Source of the DNA: Saprospiraceae bacterium
Lineage (GTDB): Bacteria; Bacteroidota; Bacteroidia; Chitinophagales; Saprospiraceae
Assembly: GCA_019638385.1 (NCBI GenBank)
Contig: JAHBTW010000003.1
Coordinates: 337,536 to 401,535, forward strand
DNA length: 64,000 bases
Reading direction: 5' to 3'
In this document: one piece after another, positions 47,701 to 54,814 of the stretch
Layout: each line of letters opens with the position of its first letter
Numbering within the stretch: position 1 is the first letter of the stretch
The notes under the pieces: generated by a model
What the model saw: the letters and a program-made list of their open reading frames with translations, nothing else
Databases searched by the model: none
Told to the model about the DNA's origin: nothing
Translations under genes and position numbers: made by a program

Positions 47701-47989
47701 TGCCGGAGACATCAGTATGTCGTATGTCTCGCCTCTGGAAGGTATCAGCGTTTTCCCCAACCCTACATCGGGTACATTGAATATAGATATTTCTGCCTAC
47801 CATGGGCAGGAAATGGAACTGGAAATCTACGATATCCAGGGCCGTCGCCTGCTGCGCAAGGTAATAGACGAGGTGCAAATTCCTGTGGAACAAATAGATA
47901 TGACGCTCTTCCAGAGGGGGATGTATTTTGTAAAGGCCAAGGCGCAAGATGGCCCGGCAGCTACGGTGAGGGTGGTGTTGGAGCGTTAA
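41720..47989 (+). CDS. Large multidomain secreted protein with T9SS type A sorting domain
   Basis: The 2089-residue protein starts at 41720 with a signal peptide (about 1-27). Its first two-thirds hold three long units, each opening with a tryptophan-rich motif: YYWVNGSGLWSNFANHW near 28, LYWVGGPGDWDDPCHW near 441 and LYWVGGGGNWNDAAHW near 857. Ig-like domains follow (about 1250-1515). Next is a MopE-type metal-binding region with Asp-rich turns (DMDGDGYGDPDN, DADNDGYSDG, GIDDNCNGQIDEGC; 1519-1636). Then come a SprB-like repeat, a HYR-like domain, a DUF1349/laminin-G-like domain (about 1804-1984) and a type A sorting domain (VFPNPTSGTLNIDI). It is likely a calcium-stabilised surface protein. 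Base composition shifts sharply within the gene, near 45170. Confidence 0.88.
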   Translation: MKISTNPFSRLWLMLLLSALPGLTHALDYYWVNGSGLWSNFANHWAKIPNPTLPSHYHANVPTADDDVYFTANAQPGYIGYTPGDPYTLTVDAGSTVPKCRNMDWTGVPVGTVWGGSGSRIDIYGSMTLDANMSITYSGYIQMNSLSGNMKSIVSNGVHFPVEVIFAGNAGGWNLQDDFYCDGRVNHEGGLIETNGQKVTIGDTWFGNYYVANGQLHLGSSEFIILDGNAFFKYSSAQFDAGSSHIKMYGDAVSLEGTNHFSSPTHYNDVSFFGRCSPQKGFIWGNVDGTLTFHQFGFIGNYNTSAVIPVLNNVVFLGDGLISNVNSYNSLTFSPGRTYTIQDVAVINGQAPSNTDQIILPGGTLNVMGNGTCNGFITIRSWQAGTAFEIVNNSGADQTVHCVILEDVHAAGTNALRANDYVDLGNCLNWVFLTPSTGFDLYWVGGPGDWDDPCHWTSNPSAVTGDCTCIPNGATNVFFTANSGFTPATNDVEQVRTPADGSYIAFMNMDWSGVTGNPTFLSVFNGSITSDQYIYGSVAYSPDMTLDFRGASRFRGKYVHTITSAGKAFRSNVFFEGTGEYQFLDNIIFDNFAYTPVFFVYHLRGTIRTLGNSIYLGPNKNWFGNKNTSNNFVDQGAVLWLGEPGGNSSTVTFSGNAAFRAGYQPGNFHPVESHIIAYQNNGSPYVTAENRPHDFWDVSFYNGFTSGAGYFYGGILNKLTYYENTYAIIENSTPNRLIHELEMKDDGEIRGNQTFDIMTLTGGNVYRFQDGAVQTITSGGALNTSSDCEKYVTLHTGFPDKTATLRKEGGGFIVVNNIVLENVIGDVSTGATYSATNGILQGNTTGWTASLPPARTLYWVGGGGNWNDAAHWSLSSGGSGGECPPTPLDNVFFNAGSGLGPGNNVVLTQNWAYCKDMDWTGAGAGTTLSGVGRSLHVFGSLTLSAAMTYSVSGTWFRAEQPATIASAGRKYGFVYFWSPNGEWTLLDAFETVPDVDIHHYYGIINSNNQTIGTGRIWWGVTQSPWIIQGYTPSPTAKLFLGSSKMRFYPTAIWATRGIFNYDLGNFDAGTSEIIFESGVWATLNTPSTHTLEFYDVTFKWFNSALETGIFKINNKVLFEKNGTISAGIEIHEVEFRDDGVIFGSRPYHSMKFAPGKRYTFQAGSVQTIVPHNGIEGQFIAQGLPGQFIELKSSDINSPATIHMDDYNGTSTCTKYLFLTGMTHTGTEDIYVPTPGGNVFNNAGWQFFPCNPCPATIPVLDPASITTGCPPGKAKLILAGLKPDEWANWYTDPDATTNLVYSGGLGGNLFEPDITGPTTYYARVFSDGGLCESTVVLSVDITITTPPAAFNVTGGGTVCAGSNGVPVGLDGSATGVSYQLQLDGSDVGSPIPGTGAALDFGLQTAAGTYTVVATTNGTACSATMTGQAAVTGDLNTAPAVDAGSNTVSCGGTEPLLLNESGGEAVSWLWSGPNGFQSTDQNPVIANPLQENAGFYTVEITGANGCTNRQTIEVVLIVTNIYYADMDGDGYGDPDNSTQACSLPQGYVTDNTDCNDNDPLQFPGQVWYKDADNDGYSDGMFLVQCERPEDYKAEEELIATSGDCNDNPVTGGMIHPGAAEVCDNGIDDNCNGQIDEGCCDIAIVETSANAPSCPGDNDGSITAMATSSAGAITYAISGPLNQSNATGAFTGLPAGMYSLTVSDAEACISTASVEVLAGVDNTPPMLTCNSSHTVTFNGEPFISLSAAQLATVDSDDCGESSISLSNDAISCLQVGQIVPVVVMATDAHNNVSTCITNVTVEGLPCNWSVGSTSQSCDGDWYYDSGVGIFHGTAINCYYAPPFTQDEVSFAGLSLCGNGSIAAQVTGISGSTLGWAGIIMRETGAADAKKAQLMTNLNFLARREFRYLTGGQAYPQQFPSNDRRWLRLVRQGNQFLGYTSLNGISWFETMAAHIPMNDCIEVGLVITNYHLVSTVNATFANVRITGMQNTLLTPGEDAGDISMSYVSPLEGISVFPNPTSGTLNIDISAYHGQEMELEIYDIQGRRLLRKVIDEVQIPVEQIDMTLFQRGMYFVKAKAQDGPAATVRVVLER

Positions 47990-48360
47990 ATCATGCTGTT
48001 ATAAGTCAGTCAGCCGTGTGTGAGGAGTTCTCTTTAAGGTGAACTCCTCACTTACATCCAACGCAACGGCCTTACCGAATAGCGTTTGATGATAACCAAA
48101 TTTAAATTCATCCTTGCTGAATGCAGGGCTGCCCGGAAATGAAGACCGGGTTTCGTATATCTTTAGATTTGGTAATGATTTGCATAGCCGATAAAAAACT
48201 ATGGGGCTTCTGTCTGCGGAGATGAGACCGGGCCAATTTGTACGAATCGTCTTTTTCAATACTCCAAAACTGAATACTACACAGGTGCAAGCCTGCTGCG
48301 GTGTGGAAGGGTATTGTTCTCGAAAAAAACTTTCATTATTCACTCATAAAACCTTTAACC
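47990..48360. other. Intergenic gap with one terminator-like hairpin
   Basis: A perfect 11-pair stem, GTGAGGAGTTC (48020-48030) and GAACTCCTCAC (48041-48051), with a 10-base loop, lies 30 bases after the stop of the large T9SS gene and probably ends its transcript, although no T run follows. The remaining 300 bases are AT-richer. They contain no convincing gene, tRNA or recognised promoter. Confidence 0.55.
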
Positions 48361-50088
48361 ATGAGACGCTTTTTTTGGATCGTTCTGATCCTGATGAACT
48401 CTTATTTTTCGTTTGGGCAGTGGTGCAACAAGCCCAATCCCCAATTTTGCCAGGGCAATACATTTCAAAACGGCAATTTTGAAACTGTAACCGGAGACCC
48501 CAATGCCAGCACCGACCAAGACATTAACTTGGCAACGGGGTGGCAACCTATGTGGCGTACCGGTTCACTAGCCGATTTGCACTGTACAGGTGGTTCCAAA
48601 TCTACGGGTACTGCGCCAACGCCAAACTCCGGAGTGTACGCCGGTATCTGGATTGAAAATCGAACCGTCGCAACCACTACGAACCCAACGTTCAGAGAAG
48701 GTATGTACAATAGGCTGGCTACTCCTATTGCGCAAAATTCAGGCTTCTATTCTTTTGGATTTAACATCGCCAATGCTTTGCTGGGGGGTACTCAGAACAA
48801 CATGCCGCACAACATCGGTATTTACGGAGTATATAATCCTTCCAACATTCTGGCGAATGCGCCTCAGGGGGCCAATTCCAATCCGACAAACATCAACCTG
48901 TGGCAAAGCAGCAGCAGCTCCGTGCAGGTGGTGTTATTAGGTATTGTGACCACCCCCGTACCTTTTTCCAATACATGGATACCCCAAACGGTTACTTTCA
49001 ATTCATCTATTCTGCCTGCCGGAGGAATTACACACATCATGGTTACAGCAGATGACAATGCTCGCCCTGACTCTTACAGAAAAATATACGTCAATTTTGA
49101 TGATTTCTGTTTAAGAAAAACCGAGCCACCAGTGGCCTGGTGCTGCCCCGGCGACAACCTCGTCCGCAACGGCGACTTTGAGGCCGGCAACACAGGTTTT
49201 ACCAGCCAATACACCTTCAACGGCGCTACGACAACCTGGGCCACCCTGCCCGGACAGTACAACATCGTCACCGGTGCGCAGGCCCTGGCCATCAGTTCCG
49301 GTTGGATAGCTCAGGACCCCGGAACCTGCACCAACGCTTCCGGTAAGTTTCTGGCAGTGAACGGCGCCACTACCGGCAGCGGCAGAAGGGTGATTTGGGA
49401 GCAGACCATCCCCGTCAAAGAATGGGGCAGGTATAAGTTTTGCGCGTATGCAAAAAACCTGAAACAATGCACTTTTGACGTAAAGCCCAAAGTGGACATT
49501 GAGTTCTCGCTGCCTTTCGGAAATTTGTCTGAAACGCTGAACGTAAGCGCCGGCCCTTGTGACTGGTACAAGTTTGAAAAAGGCCTCGACAACTGGGGGT
49601 ACGGTACTTCTTTGAACATCAAAATTTTCCTTCACGAATCTCAACCCGGCGATGGTAACGACCTGGCTCTGGACGACATCGCTTTGATCGAACTGCCGGT
49701 CTGCCCGGTCAGCGCGGCTACGTTCCAAATCACCACGCAGGGCGTGAATGCTGCAACCTACCAGGTGTCGGCTACTTCCGCCACTACACCCCAATGTGAT
49801 AAAGTCTGGTGGAAGGTTTGTGAGTGGGATATGGGGGCCAATGCCTGCGCAGCAGGTACAGAAATGGGGCCGCTGACTGCCTGGGGTACTGCCAATACAG
49901 CCTTTCCGGGCTATACGTTCGGCTATGGCAAGCTCTATAAGATTACCCGCGGCACCTGGGGCGATTGCCATGCCTGGAACCAGTTTGATCGGTATGTCGG
50001 CAGTTCGCTCCGCACCAAAAGGATCACTTCCTACACGCAGGAGCAATACGACAAAAACCGAACTACCATTTTAAATTCGCTCAAGTAG
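48361..50088 (+). CDS. Secreted protein with two carbohydrate-binding-like modules
   Basis: The start at 48361 gives a 575-residue chain with a signal peptide ending near FSFGQW. Two regions begin with the same kind of motif: FQNGNFETVTGD near residue 36 and LVRNGDFEAGNTGF near residue 265. Each is followed by a beta-sandwich-like stretch that ends in acidic turns (VNFDDFCLRK; NDLALDDIALIE), as in galactose-binding/CBM-like domains. The C-terminus has a Cys/Trp-rich segment (WWKVCEWDMGANACAAG) and ends NRTTILNSLK, without a T9SS sorting domain. It may be secreted into the periplasm or held by another protein. It shares strand with the T9SS proteins on both sides. Function unknown. Confidence 0.75.
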   Translation: MRRFFWIVLILMNSYFSFGQWCNKPNPQFCQGNTFQNGNFETVTGDPNASTDQDINLATGWQPMWRTGSLADLHCTGGSKSTGTAPTPNSGVYAGIWIENRTVATTTNPTFREGMYNRLATPIAQNSGFYSFGFNIANALLGGTQNNMPHNIGIYGVYNPSNILANAPQGANSNPTNINLWQSSSSSVQVVLLGIVTTPVPFSNTWIPQTVTFNSSILPAGGITHIMVTADDNARPDSYRKIYVNFDDFCLRKTEPPVAWCCPGDNLVRNGDFEAGNTGFTSQYTFNGATTTWATLPGQYNIVTGAQALAISSGWIAQDPGTCTNASGKFLAVNGATTGSGRRVIWEQTIPVKEWGRYKFCAYAKNLKQCTFDVKPKVDIEFSLPFGNLSETLNVSAGPCDWYKFEKGLDNWGYGTSLNIKIFLHESQPGDGNDLALDDIALIELPVCPVSAATFQITTQGVNAATYQVSATSATTPQCDKVWWKVCEWDMGANACAAGTEMGPLTAWGTANTAFPGYTFGYGKLYKITRGTWGDCHAWNQFDRYVGSSLRTKRITSYTQEQYDKNRTTILNSLK

Positions 50089-50110
50089 CCATATCTTATA
50101 ACCCAAACCC

Positions 50111-50139
50111 GCGCCGGACGGTCCCTCGCCGTCCGGCGC
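50111..50139 (+). repeat. Perfect 11-pair GC-rich hairpin between two secreted-protein genes
   Basis: GCGCCGGACGG (50111-50121) and CCGTCCGGCGC (50129-50139) pair perfectly around TCCCTCG. It lies 22 bases after one stop and 18 bases before the next start, with no T run. It may set differential expression within an operon, act as a terminator, or be a REP-type repeat. Confidence 0.55.
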
Positions 50140-50157
50140 ATTCAAAACGTGAACAAC

Positions 50158-51216
50158 ATGAGAATATACTTCTACTTTCTCTTGATGCTCGCTGTCGCAT
50201 TGTTCCGCATAGATGCCCGGGCGCAGTGCCAGGAAGAGCAATTGATAACCTCAGCCAAGACTTATGGACTCGAATGTCAGGAGATAACGGCATATTGTAG
50301 CGGTACGCTGGAGCAGGTGCAGTTCAGAACAGATATTTTCACGAACTCCAACCCCTCTATTTTTAGATTGAAAACCCTGTCTCCATGCAGCGAAAGATGG
50401 ACGGTGACCGGCTTCCCGGTTGCGCCCAACTCCACCATTACGATCAATCTGGCCGACGGCAGCGGCTCAAGCAGAGCCTTGGTAGCCGGCCAGAAATACC
50501 TGATATGCCTGGGAACAACCGTACAGTTTGAATGGCACGAGCTTAAACTCAGCGGGCTTAGCGCCAACCCCTATCCGGGCGGCAGAGCACGAACTGTCAA
50601 TTGCGGTACCGGTACAGATGTGGACCTTTGGTTTCGCTACTCCATCAACGGCCCGCTGCTCCCTGTCGAACTCACCGATTTCACTGCACAGCCCTCCTCC
50701 GACGGCCCATCCGTAGCCCTCGCCTGGCACACTGCTTCCGAGCAAAACACGTCGCACTTCGCTATCCAGCACAGCGCCGATGGCTTGGTTTTCAAAGACA
50801 TAGGCGAAATACCCGCGCAAGGTACCACCACCGAGCCGCAGTCCTACCACTTCACGCACCGGCGACCGGCTTACGGAGACAATTACTACCGCCTGCACAT
50901 CGTGGATTTCGACGGCAGTTTCGAGTATTCCAAAGTGGTACATGTGCGGATGGGGGGCGGAGAAACCAGGCTGCGCATAGCGCCCAATCCCACACAGGGA
51001 TCGTCCAGCGTATATTGGGACATAAAATCATCGGAACGGTCCTGCGAACTGACCCTGCGGAACCTTACCGGGCGCATGGTCTATAGGATGGTTGTACCCG
51101 CCGGGCAGAGCCGGGCAGAGATGAATATCCAACACCTCGAAGCGGGCATGTACCTGCTGGAGCGGCGCGATGCCTCCGGGCGGGTGGCGCATGAGCGGGT
51201 GGTGCTGGGGCGTTGA
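50158..51216 (+). CDS. Secreted protein with T9SS type A sorting domain
   Basis: This 352-residue protein starts at the ATG at 50158; an in-frame GTG at 50149 is less likely. A signal peptide (about 1-23) precedes a Cys-containing beta-rich domain (CQEEQLITSAKTYGLECQ onward, about 24-165). After the linker LLPVELTDFTAQPS comes a fibronectin-like module common before sorting domains (VALAWHTASEQNTSHFAIQH, about 185-265). A C-terminal sorting domain (RIAPNPTQGSSSVYWDI to ERVVLGR) follows. It should pass the outer membrane through the T9SS. The N-terminal domain is not recognised. The gene follows the 575-residue secreted protein after 69 bases that hold a strong hairpin. Confidence 0.82.
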   Translation: MRIYFYFLLMLAVALFRIDARAQCQEEQLITSAKTYGLECQEITAYCSGTLEQVQFRTDIFTNSNPSIFRLKTLSPCSERWTVTGFPVAPNSTITINLADGSGSSRALVAGQKYLICLGTTVQFEWHELKLSGLSANPYPGGRARTVNCGTGTDVDLWFRYSINGPLLPVELTDFTAQPSSDGPSVALAWHTASEQNTSHFAIQHSADGLVFKDIGEIPAQGTTTEPQSYHFTHRRPAYGDNYYRLHIVDFDGSFEYSKVVHVRMGGGETRLRIAPNPTQGSSSVYWDIKSSERSCELTLRNLTGRMVYRMVVPAGQSRAEMNIQHLEAGMYLLERRDASGRVAHERVVLGR

Positions 51217-51221
51217 GTGTC

Positions 51222-51502
51222 GGCCATTATCTTTATTAACAAAGAATCCATCGCCGTAGAGCATATCTTCGTATTCCCGGATGGAACGCGATATGACATG
51301 GCGTTCACAATTTTGGGTGAAGAAGCTTGTATAGCTGCCTTCCGATTGGAGGTGAACAATTTCGTTTACCCGCAGGTAAGTCAATCCTTCCCGTGTGTGC
51401 AGGGCGATTTTTTCCAATTTCGATGTCCGGTATCAGTTCAATCAAGCTGCGCAGCCCCTGTCGGGCGTCTGCTTCGTCGTCAATGATGGCAATGCGTTTC
51501 AT
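51222..51502 (-). pseudogene. Broken LytTR response regulator
   Basis: On the minus strand a receiver domain starts at 51502 (MKRIAIIDDEADARQGLRSL, then IELIPDIEIG). After about 29 residues the sequence jumps, in another frame, to a LytTR-like DNA-binding domain (KLEKIALHTREGLTYLRVNE, then IVHLQSEGSYTSFF). That domain is itself cut off after GDGFFVNKD, right by the stop of the neighbouring gene. The phosphoacceptor region and linker, some 100 residues, are missing, and the two pieces are out of frame, so the gene cannot encode a working regulator. LytTR regulators pair with LytS-type kinases, and an orphan kinase of that class lies at 58285-60183. Confidence 0.75.
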
Positions 51503-51668
51503 CGCTTTCGTTTGGATGGCCCAAAAAAGGAAATTGCTTTTGGGATGTGGCACAGAATAATTGGCGACGGGCAAAACTTGGGCGTTAACCCAACTTTACC
51601 CCTTTGTTCCGCAACAATATTGCCGAATATATGACAGAGGAGGAGCACGTCCTGTACACCATTTTCCA
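51503..51668. other. Gap beside the pseudogene
   Basis: These 166 bases continue the decayed region. A short plus-strand frame from about 51609 reads FTPLFRNNIAEYMTEEEHVL and on into the ATPase 3' end. It faintly resembles the N-terminus of a Crp/Fnr-type regulator but is too short to call. No RNA gene or promoter was recognised. Confidence 0.3.
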
Positions 51669-53090
51669 CTATCCCGGCTCCCGGAATAGAGCCTCCATGG
51701 TAATATCGTTCTGCACCAGACCTGCGTACATGCCGGGCGCTAATCCGTAGGTGCTGATCAGGGTGAGGAATACAGCCTTTTTGGTATCTGTTGCAGTTTT
51801 GAAAGTGTTGATTTTCCGGCGCAGGTTTTCGCTATAGACCTTATCGATGGAGAATTGGTCAATAGAGAACTTCATCTCGCAAAGATTGATGACTTGGTCT
51901 TTTCGGTCGATAACGAGGTCGATCTGTGCTTCAGGGCTGTGCCATGCGGCAACGGAAGTTTGCACCCCCCGGATACCCAGGGCATCCTTGATTTGGGGCA
52001 CATGCAGCAGACAGACCATCTCGAAGGCGTAGCCGCTCCATACCGCATAAGCAGGGGTTTGGTGGGCGTTGAGCCAGAAATTCTCGTCGTCGGGGTCAGT
52101 ATTGTGAATGAAGGTGTGATGAAAAAGGGAGAATAAGTCCACCAACTGATACAGGGCATCTTTCTCTTTTTTGCCAAAAGCTTTGTACTTGCGGATGAAG
52201 TGGCTTTCTTCCAGCTCGCGCAGCAGGCGGGTCAGCCCGCCCCCGTTCGCGATGCCGGTGTGCCGGATGATCTCGGCCCGGCTCAGCCCCTTTTTTTTGC
52301 CCGAAAGGGCCTCCACGATTTTCAAATGCTGGTCGGCCTGCTCAAAGAGCGAGCGGTACAAGTTGTCGTATTCGTCCCGCAGGGGGGCGTCCGGATGGAA
52401 ACACAGCGCATTGACGTTTTGCAGTACGCTCTGGTCGGTCTTTATTTTTTCCAGATAGAAGGGTATGCCGCCGAAGGTCATATAGAGCAGCACAACCTGG
52501 TAAGGGTCGTAAACTCCGTTCTTTGTCTTGAGGAATGTTGCCGTTTCGGCCAGCGTGAAAGGCCGCAGCCGGATGCGCTCCGTGACCCGGTTGTGCAAGC
52601 CTCCTTTGTTATGGAGCAGGTTCTTGACCATCCAAGCTGCCGCCGAGCCACACACGACGAGGAGGATGTCCCGCCGGGCGCTGGCCCAACTGTTCCAAAA
52701 ATGTTCCAGGGCGGGCAGGAATTTCGAGTTGCGGGTATCCAGCCAGGGGAGCTCGTCTAAGAAGATGACCTTCTTGCCTTCCCCACCTTTCTGCTCTATG
52801 ACATCAATGAGCAGATCAAAAGCTTCGAACCAATCTTCCGGCGGGGAGAGATGGCCGGCGGATTCAACCAGGCGTAGCAAGGAGGCGTAAAACCGGCCCA
52901 ACTGGTCGCGCAGGCCCGCGTTGGCAACGCCGGTATGCTGGAAGGTAATACGCTCTTTGAATACTTCCCGAACCAAATAAGTCTTGCCCACGCGCCGTCG
53001 GCCGTATATTGCTACGAACTCCGCCGACATAGATTGATACTTGCTTTCCAAAAGGACTGCCTCCTTCGTTCTGCCGACTAATAATTGCAT
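51669..53090 (-). CDS. AAA-type ATPase with C-terminal DUF234 (nuclease-like) domain
   Basis: The 473-residue protein has an N-terminal P-loop domain with Walker A in AIYGRRRVGKTYLV, Walker B in KKVIFLDELPWLD and a sensor region in LLVVCGSAAAWMVKN. A winged-helix stretch follows (LSRAEIIRHTGIANGGGLTRLL, about 270-300). The C-terminal DUF234 domain contains AQIDLVIDRKDQVINLCEMKFS, which fits the D...ExK active-site layout of PD-(D/E)XK nucleases. This family (archaeal-type ATPase plus DUF234) is widespread, mobile and of uncertain function; defence or toxin-like roles have been proposed. The gene stands alone, with two 42-bp direct repeats just upstream and a decayed region downstream, suggesting a site of repeated insertion. 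Confidence 0.9.
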   Translation of the reverse strand: MQLLVGRTKEAVLLESKYQSMSAEFVAIYGRRRVGKTYLVREVFKERITFQHTGVANAGLRDQLGRFYASLLRLVESAGHLSPPEDWFEAFDLLIDVIEQKGGEGKKVIFLDELPWLDTRNSKFLPALEHFWNSWASARRDILLVVCGSAAAWMVKNLLHNKGGLHNRVTERIRLRPFTLAETATFLKTKNGVYDPYQVVLLYMTFGGIPFYLEKIKTDQSVLQNVNALCFHPDAPLRDEYDNLYRSLFEQADQHLKIVEALSGKKKGLSRAEIIRHTGIANGGGLTRLLRELEESHFIRKYKAFGKKEKDALYQLVDLFSLFHHTFIHNTDPDDENFWLNAHQTPAYAVWSGYAFEMVCLLHVPQIKDALGIRGVQTSVAAWHSPEAQIDLVIDRKDQVINLCEMKFSIDQFSIDKVYSENLRRKINTFKTATDTKKAVFLTLISTYGLAPGMYAGLVQNDITMEALFREPG

Positions 53091-53116
53091 GCTTGGCGGG
53101 TATTGCTTGTGATTGA

Positions 53117-53210
53117 TTTGGCTTTAAGTGTAAAAAAAACGTACTTAGCGCGCCGATTGTTTGTTCAGTTTGGCTCTAAGTCTGTTTTTTACACACTTAG
53201 CGCGCCGATT
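53117..53210. repeat. Two 42-bp direct repeats in a divergent promoter region
   Basis: Copies at 53117-53158 and 53169-53210 share TTTGGCT, TAAGT and the exact block ACTTAGCGCGCCGATT. Within each copy TAAGT pairs with ACTTA across an A- or T-run, so each can also form a hairpin. They lie between the divergent ATPase and membrane-protein genes and could be operators for one or both. Confidence 0.65.
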
Positions 53211-53241
53211 CTACTTTCAAACCATACAAGAAAAAGCAACA

Positions 53242-53775
53242 ATGAAGACGGAGGGAAACTTTGATTTTTATTGCCCTTTGCCTCCGGAGGAGGTGTTGGA
53301 CCGACTGAGGCATTCTGACTTGCGCAAGCCGTTCGGCGAATTTTACGGAGAGGTAAAAAGCAATATTTTCATCATGTATCATCGCCTGAATCCCCGCAAC
53401 GATGAGAACCACCCGCTCGTAAGCGGATATGTAATCCCGGAAGAAACCGGCAGCAGGGTGTTTGTCAAGATCAAGGGAGCGCATCAACAGGAGGTGTATG
53501 CCAAATTTGGCGGAGCTCTTTTGCTTTTTTTATTTTTGGGATGTGCTTACATATCTTGGGATGAAGGAGGCATTTTTAATGCCAATGACGAACCCCACTT
53601 TTTGTTGATTGTGATGCGAACACTGACATTACTACTTACCCTAATCATCCTCGTTGTTCCTGTATGGAGGGGATGGGATTATCTCCGAAATTTCAGCCAA
53701 CGAGATATGCCTCAGAGCTTACAGGCCCTAAAAGCCTTGTTGGATGTGGGGGAAGAGAGCAAGACTTTAAAATAA
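53242..53775 (+). CDS. Unrecognised membrane protein with two transmembrane helices
   Basis: The start at 53242 gives 177 residues; the frame is open upstream through the direct repeats but without a plausible leader. The N-terminal 90 residues are soluble (DFYCPLPPEEVLDRLRHSD, GEVKSNIFIMYHRLNPRN). Two hydrophobic helices follow (GALLLFLFLGCAYISW and TLTLLLTLIILVVPVW), with the short acidic loop between them, then a charged tail. The topology suggests a cytoplasmic N-domain on a helical hairpin in the inner membrane. I do not recognise the family. It is divergent from the DUF234 ATPase gene and may share its control region. Confidence 0.65.
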   Translation: MKTEGNFDFYCPLPPEEVLDRLRHSDLRKPFGEFYGEVKSNIFIMYHRLNPRNDENHPLVSGYVIPEETGSRVFVKIKGAHQQEVYAKFGGALLLFLFLGCAYISWDEGGIFNANDEPHFLLIVMRTLTLLLTLIILVVPVWRGWDYLRNFSQRDMPQSLQALKALLDVGEESKTLK

Positions 53776-53945
53776 TTGCAATCTTGCTCATTGCGCCGTG
53801 AAGGCACTCCGATCCATTCGCTGAAGCAAAAACTGAAACATATTTCCCCGAAGCCAATACGCTTTTTCATTGGAAAGCCGTAAACTCGCAGCTCGTAGCT
53901 CGCAACTCGCCGCTAATTGTTCCAAATCCGCAAAACCGCACCGAC

Positions 53946-54812
53946 ATGCCACGAAAAATCAAATCCGGTCTTATCCAAATGAGCCTGCCACTCAGCGAGG
54001 GGCAAGGCACGATGGAGGAAATCAAAGAGGCCATGATTCAAAAACACATTCCGTACATAGAAGAAGCAGGCCGGCATGGCGTGCAGATTCTTTGTCTGCA
54101 GGAGATTTTCAGCACGCCGTATTTTTGTCCCGGACAAGATAAGAGCTGGTATGCTTCGGCCGAACCCATGCCCGGACCCACGGTGGAGCGCATGGCGGAA
54201 CTGGCCCGAAAATATGCTATGGTCATCATTGTACCCATTTACGAGCGCGAGCAGGCCGGCGTGTTGTACAACACCGCTGCCGTGATAGATGCCGATGGAA
54301 CTTACCTCGGCAAGTACCGCAAAAACCATATTCCGCATACTTCCGGCTTCTGGGAAAAGTTTTTTTTCAAACCCGGCAACCTCGGTTATCCGGTGTTTGA
54401 AACCCGCTACGCCCGCATCGGGGTGTATATCTGCTACGACCGCCATTTCCCTGAAGGCGCGCGCATTCTCGGCCTCAACGGCGCAGAAATCGTATATAAC
54501 CCTTCCGCTACGGTAGCCGGCCTTTCGCAATATCTCTGGAAATTGGAACAACCCGCACACGCGGCGGCCAACGGATACTTCATGGGCTGTATCAATCGGG
54601 TAGGCACGGAAGCGCCCTGGAACCTCGGCAAATTTTACGGCTCCTCGTATTTCGTGGACCCGCGCGGACAGATATTCGCACAGGCATCGGAAGACAACGA
54701 CGAACTGCTCGTAGCCGAATTTGACCTCGATATGATAGAGGAAGTGCGCAGTACCTGGCAGTTCTTCCGCGACCGCCGGCCCGAAACCTACGGCCGGATG
54801 ACGGAACTCTAA
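53946..54812 (+). CDS. Nitrilase-superfamily amidohydrolase, probable beta-ureidopropionase
   Basis: The 288-residue enzyme has the complete nitrilase-family triad: E53 (LCLQEIFSTPYF), K126 (KYRKNHIPH) and C163 (YICYDRHFPEG). The HIPH and YDRHFPEGAR surroundings are typical of beta-ureidopropionase and N-carbamoyl-amino-acid hydrolases, which release ammonia, carbon dioxide and a beta-amino acid from the product of dihydropyrimidinase. The matching dihydropyrimidinase and permease are encoded 44 kb away at 6704-9551, so the pathway may be split across loci. N-carbamoylputrescine amidase is an alternative. The glycosyltransferase gene follows after 2 bases, which implies co-transcription without an obvious metabolic link. 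Confidence 0.9.
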   Translation: MPRKIKSGLIQMSLPLSEGQGTMEEIKEAMIQKHIPYIEEAGRHGVQILCLQEIFSTPYFCPGQDKSWYASAEPMPGPTVERMAELARKYAMVIIVPIYEREQAGVLYNTAAVIDADGTYLGKYRKNHIPHTSGFWEKFFFKPGNLGYPVFETRYARIGVYICYDRHFPEGARILGLNGAEIVYNPSATVAGLSQYLWKLEQPAHAAANGYFMGCINRVGTEAPWNLGKFYGSSYFVDPRGQIFAQASEDNDELLVAEFDLDMIEEVRSTWQFFRDRRPETYGRMTEL

Positions 54813-54814
54813 CC

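Noticed and set aside
51609..51700. Possible N-terminus of a Crp/Fnr-type regulator
   Set aside because: Only about 25 residues show a faint resemblance and the frame runs into the ATPase gene end; this is too little to call a gene.
53870..54142. A short plus-strand frame overlapping the start of the amidohydrolase gene
   Set aside because: It lies out of frame over the N-terminus of a well-supported enzyme and contains low-complexity CTCGCAACTCG-type sequence upstream.
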